This document shows, piece by piece, positions 63,101 to 64,000 of a DNA stretch of 64,000 bases (position 1 is the stretch's first letter; every line of letters starts with the position of its first letter). The notes beneath the pieces were generated by a model. That model did not search any database and was not told the origin of the DNA. It worked only from the letters and a program-made list of their open reading frames with translations. The position numbers and the translations under genes are program-made. The stretch covers positions 7,812,001 through 7,876,000 of the forward strand of contig NC_060019.1 in assembly GCF_021134715.1 (NCBI RefSeq). The letters run 5' to 3'. This stretch comes from Daphnia pulex (Eukaryota > Arthropoda > Branchiopoda > Diplostraca > Daphniidae).

Positions 63101-64000
63101 GTATAGTAGTCGTAGTAAGTGTTCGCCTAGACAGCCTCTCCATCATCCAATCAAAGACCTTTTATATATAGACCCTAGCTATTCTCTTGACGCGACAAAT
63201 ACGTGTCGGATTACTAGATAGATGTATAGTATACCTTTCCTTGTTATAAGGTGAAAGTGAGGGGGAGAAATGTTATCGAGAGTTTTCATCCGGGGGACCC
63301 TCAACATCATCCACCCCACCCCCCTCTTTCCTAAACGGCGCTAATCACGCTCGTCCAGAACAACCCCTTTTTTCGCCTTGTGTATATTATCCGCACCCGC
63401 TATACACAAGCAACCAACCGACTATTGCTATAGTCTATAATACATAACAGACATCTAAATATCTTATTCGATGCCGACTGATCCCCCCCAGATGATGCTG
63501 CCTAATCCTCCAGAGAGGTGGGGTCGTTGTACACAACGGAAAGAGGATCCCAGCTCAATGTCGGTACATATACTTCTACTGTACGTGTGTGTGTATGTGT
63601 GCAAAGATAAAATATTTATAATACCAGGAACAAAACTCTTTGACATATCTAACCACGTTATTTGTGCCGGGCCCCATTTTTTTTGTGGAGTGTACATGTT
63701 TTGTGTATATACCACACCACCGTGTAAACGATGGCACTATATAAAGTATATATCTAGCTATACAGCCCCAGCACGAACCTTTTTGTAACCCCCCTCGAGA
63801 ATATATAGAAAAGTGTTCGGCTGGCGGCTAAAAATCTCTGTGGAGTTATATTATAGACCCCAGCGTGCTACTGCTGTCTATATAGCCACTGATGTGTGTA
63901 TGTGTACGTTATAGATCTTGGGGGGAAGGGGGGGGGATGTTGTCGGTGATGTTCCAGCATGTTTTGTGGACGGACCTGCCCGTCCCTCGACAACAGCGCA
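60171..64000. other. Gene-poor end of the window, microsatellite-rich
   Basis: No exon recognised in about 3.8 kb. Simple repeats include GAA runs near 60712 and 60882, a CAG run at 61118-61138, GT runs near 61150 and 61448, and poly-A at 62443-62464. It could be a long first intron of the gene promoted at 59969, or intergenic. Confidence 0.4.

Overview
The window looks like nuclear DNA of an arthropod, most likely a branchiopod crustacean such as Daphnia. The evidence is AT-rich sequence, many introns of 60-120 bases, densely packed animal genes (integrin alpha, mitofusin, Spätzle-type Toll ligand, SCAMP, CCDC39, eIF3j) and abundant local tandem duplication. The species call is inference. 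Nothing bacterial, viral or CRISPR-like is visible.

Layout. 1-2358 (-): 5' part of an alpha4/alpha9-like integrin alpha gene that runs off the left edge. 3510-6650 (-): mitofusin (Marf). 7749-26400: a rearranged region. It holds two tandem copies of a gene encoding a BAZ2/Toutatis-like chromatin-remodeler subunit (DDT, WHIM-like and PHD modules, no bromodomain) at 9761-14313 (-) and 17770-22471 (-). Around them lie three copies of a flanking repeat, a 273-bp foldback element, a damaged plus-strand gene of unknown family (23613-24541) whose 3' end is copied at 7749-7972, and a plus-strand remnant resembling a WNK-kinase CCT-like module (25887-26405). 27164-31329 (-): CCDC39. 31965-33287 (-): eIF3j, head to head with SCAMP copy 1 (33694-35489, +). 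36666-39476 (-): Spätzle-like cystine-knot ligand. 40554-41176 (-): ARL14EP-type protein, head to head with SCAMP copy 2 (41826-43470, +). 44348-59052 (-): a tandem array of seven chymotrypsin-fold genes. 59053-64000: no gene recognised, apart from a candidate promoter and many microsatellites.

The most interesting system is the array at 44-59 kb. All seven members keep the chymotrypsin scaffold and its cysteines, but all have lost Ser195 (Glu in six, Gln in one) and His57 (Ser, Lys or Glu); two also have Asn for Asp102. This is a tandem expansion of secreted pseudoproteases (serine protease homologs), with one frameshifted copy and at least two orphan last-exon remnants in the spacers. Second is the BAZ2-like pair. 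Its 3' halves are virtually identical, introns included, while the 5' halves differ in exon content, and copy B contains an exon that is visibly a fusion of two ancestral exons. Third is a gene on the plus strand that appears to have been broken by a 23-base inverted duplication forming a perfect hairpin, followed by an in-frame TGA.
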